Shown: piece by piece, positions 6,842-7,296 of the stretch
Layout: each line of letters starts with the position of its first letter
How positions within the stretch are numbered: position 1 is the first letter of the stretch
NCBI GenBank assembly: GCA_026396975.1
Contig: JAPLVT010000068.1
Coordinates: 1 to 7,296 of the forward strand
Direction of reading: 5' to 3'
From: Candidatus Iainarchaeum sp.
Lineage (GTDB): Archaea > Iainarchaeota > Iainarchaeia > Iainarchaeales > GCA-2688035
DNA length: 7,296 nucleotides
Notes under the pieces: generated by a model
Told to the model about the DNA's origin: nothing
Seen by the model: the letters and a program-made list of their open reading frames with translations, nothing else
Databases searched by the model: none
Made by a program: the position numbers and the translations under genes

Positions 6842-7000
6842 GGTGGGAAATTTATTTAAGCAGGGCGGCATGCGCAATCGGGCGGGAATTGATTTAAGCG
6901 GGTGGCGCAAGCCGCAATGCGCTGGGGGCGGAAATTGGATTAAGAAGGGCTGCATGCGTGGTCGGGCGGGAATTGATTTAAGTATGGTAGCATGCGCCGG
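6842..7000. repeat. Four imperfect tandem units with TTTAAG box and GCATGC palindrome
   Basis: Each unit has a G-rich start, an A/T box ending in TTAAG, a short spacer and a GCATGCG-like palindrome. The TTAAG boxes end at 6860, 6898, 6944 and 6982, giving spacings of 38, 46 and 38. Units 1+2 and 3+4 form an 84-base duplication: 6844-6898 and 6928-6982 align without gaps with 45 of 55 bases identical, and the last 20 bases (6879-6898 and 6963-6982) are exact. GCATGC occurs at 6868, 6952 and 6990; unit 2 has the variant GCAATGC after an 8-base longer spacer. Possible degenerate parts follow at 7070 (GCATGC) and 7087-7094 (GATTTAAA). The function is unknown; tandem core promoters, an operator array or iteron-like sites are possible. 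Confidence 0.8.
6851..6860 (-). promoter_or_regulatory. Probable TATA box of coaE, leaderless spacing
   Basis: CTTAAATAAA on the minus strand is centred about 26 bases before the coaE ATG, the archaeal TATA-to-start distance, so transcription would begin at or next to the start codon. The intervening bases (TTTCCCACCACTTCAATCCTC region) contain no Shine-Dalgarno. The box is part of the first unit of the tandem repeats upstream of coaE. Confidence 0.55.
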
Positions 7001-7103
7001 GATAATGAAACTGCCCCTGCAAAATAGCCTGGAAAAAGTGTTTGGGCGGCTTTCGGCACCCGCTGGCGCGCATGCTGGCGCAAATAGATTTAAACCTTTA
7101 GTG

Positions 7104-7112
7104 TATATAATA
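7104..7112. promoter_or_regulatory. Strong TATA-like sequence, direction unclear
   Basis: TATATAATA within an A/T-only run (about 7104-7121). Read on the plus strand it would start RNA near 7130, at the unassigned right-hand stretch. Read on the minus strand (TTATATAC, the same core as the pilin TATA box) it would start RNA near 7080 and transcribe the repeats as a leader of about 250 bases for coaE. Nothing in the sequence decides between these. Confidence 0.4.
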
Positions 7113-7121
7113 TTAATTAAT

Positions 7122-7296
7122 TCGAGGAGTGGGCTCAAGGGTGTTGAACGTTAGAACCTCCCTGATGTGTGATTTAGGGTATTATTCTTTTGTTCAACCC
7201 CTTGCAAGGGAGCACTATTCTTTTTGAACGCGCAAAGAAGGGATTGCACTGCGAATTGCGTTGGTTACCAGTTGGCCTCCGAGGCACTGCGGAATC
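7122..7296. other. Unassigned right-hand stretch, no convincing gene
   Basis: No tRNA, rRNA or known protein is recognised. A plus frame is open from 7179 to the edge (ending N-C-V-G-Y-Q-L-A-S-E-A-L-R-N) and a minus frame from the edge to a TAG at 7215 (ending A-I-R-S-A-I-P-S-L-R-V-Q-K-E). Both are short and show no family motif; the minus one could be the 3' end of a gene lying to the right. Short self-complementary pieces (GCCTCCGAGGC at about 7275-7285, TGGTTACCA at about 7262-7270) and a direct repeat GCACTGCG-AAT (7246 and 7284, 38 apart) suggest structured RNA or repeat-derived DNA. Confidence 0.35.
7192..7229. repeat. Nested inverted repeats with adjoining direct repeats
   Basis: GTTCAA (7192-7197) and TTGAAC (7224-7229) enclose a perfect 12-base palindrome CCCTTGCAAGGG (7199-7210). 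TATTCTTTT occurs at 7183-7191 and again at 7216-7224, each time touching one arm. The arrangement could be a regulator binding site, part of an RNA fold, or a mobile-element end; the sequence does not decide. Confidence 0.6.

Noticed and set aside
6830..7138. N-terminal extension of coaE by 103 codons
   Set aside because: The family begins at the P-loop motif right after 6829; the extension is translated promoter repeats without family similarity and stays open because the 84-base repeat period is a multiple of three.
7005..7154. Plus-strand ORF of 49 residues starting ATG at 7005, with a TTTAAG box about 25 bases upstream
   Set aside because: No recognisable motif, and it reads through the TATA-rich run; the box is explained by the repeat array. 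Kept only as a weak possibility.
6842..7296. CRISPR array
   Set aside because: Units are imperfect, contiguous and without unique spacers of constant size; no cas genes nearby.
7122..7296. tRNA, rRNA, SRP RNA or RNase P RNA
   Set aside because: No T-loop consensus, no rRNA start sequence, and the conserved SRP or RNase P cores are not recognisable; AAGGGAGCA at 7206-7214 resembles part of the SRP motif but its surroundings do not fit.

Overview
The window looks archaeal, most likely from a small-genome (DPANN-like) lineage; the phylum-level placement is inference. The evidence is a short secreted protein with an archaeal class III (type IV pilin-like) signal peptide, an archaellum/Tad-type secretion ATPase with split membrane-platform proteins, TATA-like boxes at archaeal spacing, poly-T rather than classical bacterial terminators, and one gene that appears to be leaderless.

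Left part (2-4924, plus strand): a four-gene type IV filament assembly operon. It starts with a long, unrecognised, low-complexity/coiled-coil protein whose beginning lies outside the window. It has three 30-residue repeats near its N-terminal side and a winged-helix-like C-terminal part. Next come a VirB11/FlaI/TadA-family ATPase with all its motifs and two different TadC/FlaJ-type (T2SSF domain) membrane proteins. The ATPase would power assembly, and the two membrane proteins would form the inner-membrane platform. Having two short platform proteins rather than one long FlaJ resembles bacterial TadB/TadC and the methanogen Epd pilus cluster. No prepilin peptidase is seen here.

Middle (4925-5697): a convergent intergenic region with poly-T tracts and a small hairpin, then a minus-strand type IV pilin-like gene with a strong Shine-Dalgarno and its own TATA box. 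It is the obvious candidate substrate of the neighbouring machine.

Right part (5698-6829, minus strand): coaE followed by coaD, the last two steps of coenzyme A synthesis. Both are of the bacterial type, not the families archaea normally use, so lateral acquisition is likely. coaD is interrupted by an in-frame TAA exactly in its conserved N-terminal nucleotide-binding motif.

Right end (6830-7296): no convincing gene. It holds an unusual set of four imperfect tandem units of about 40 bases, each with a TTTAAG-like box and a GCATGC-like palindrome; the unit nearest coaE supplies its TATA box. Beyond that are a strong TATA-like sequence and an unassigned stretch with inverted and direct repeats running to the edge.
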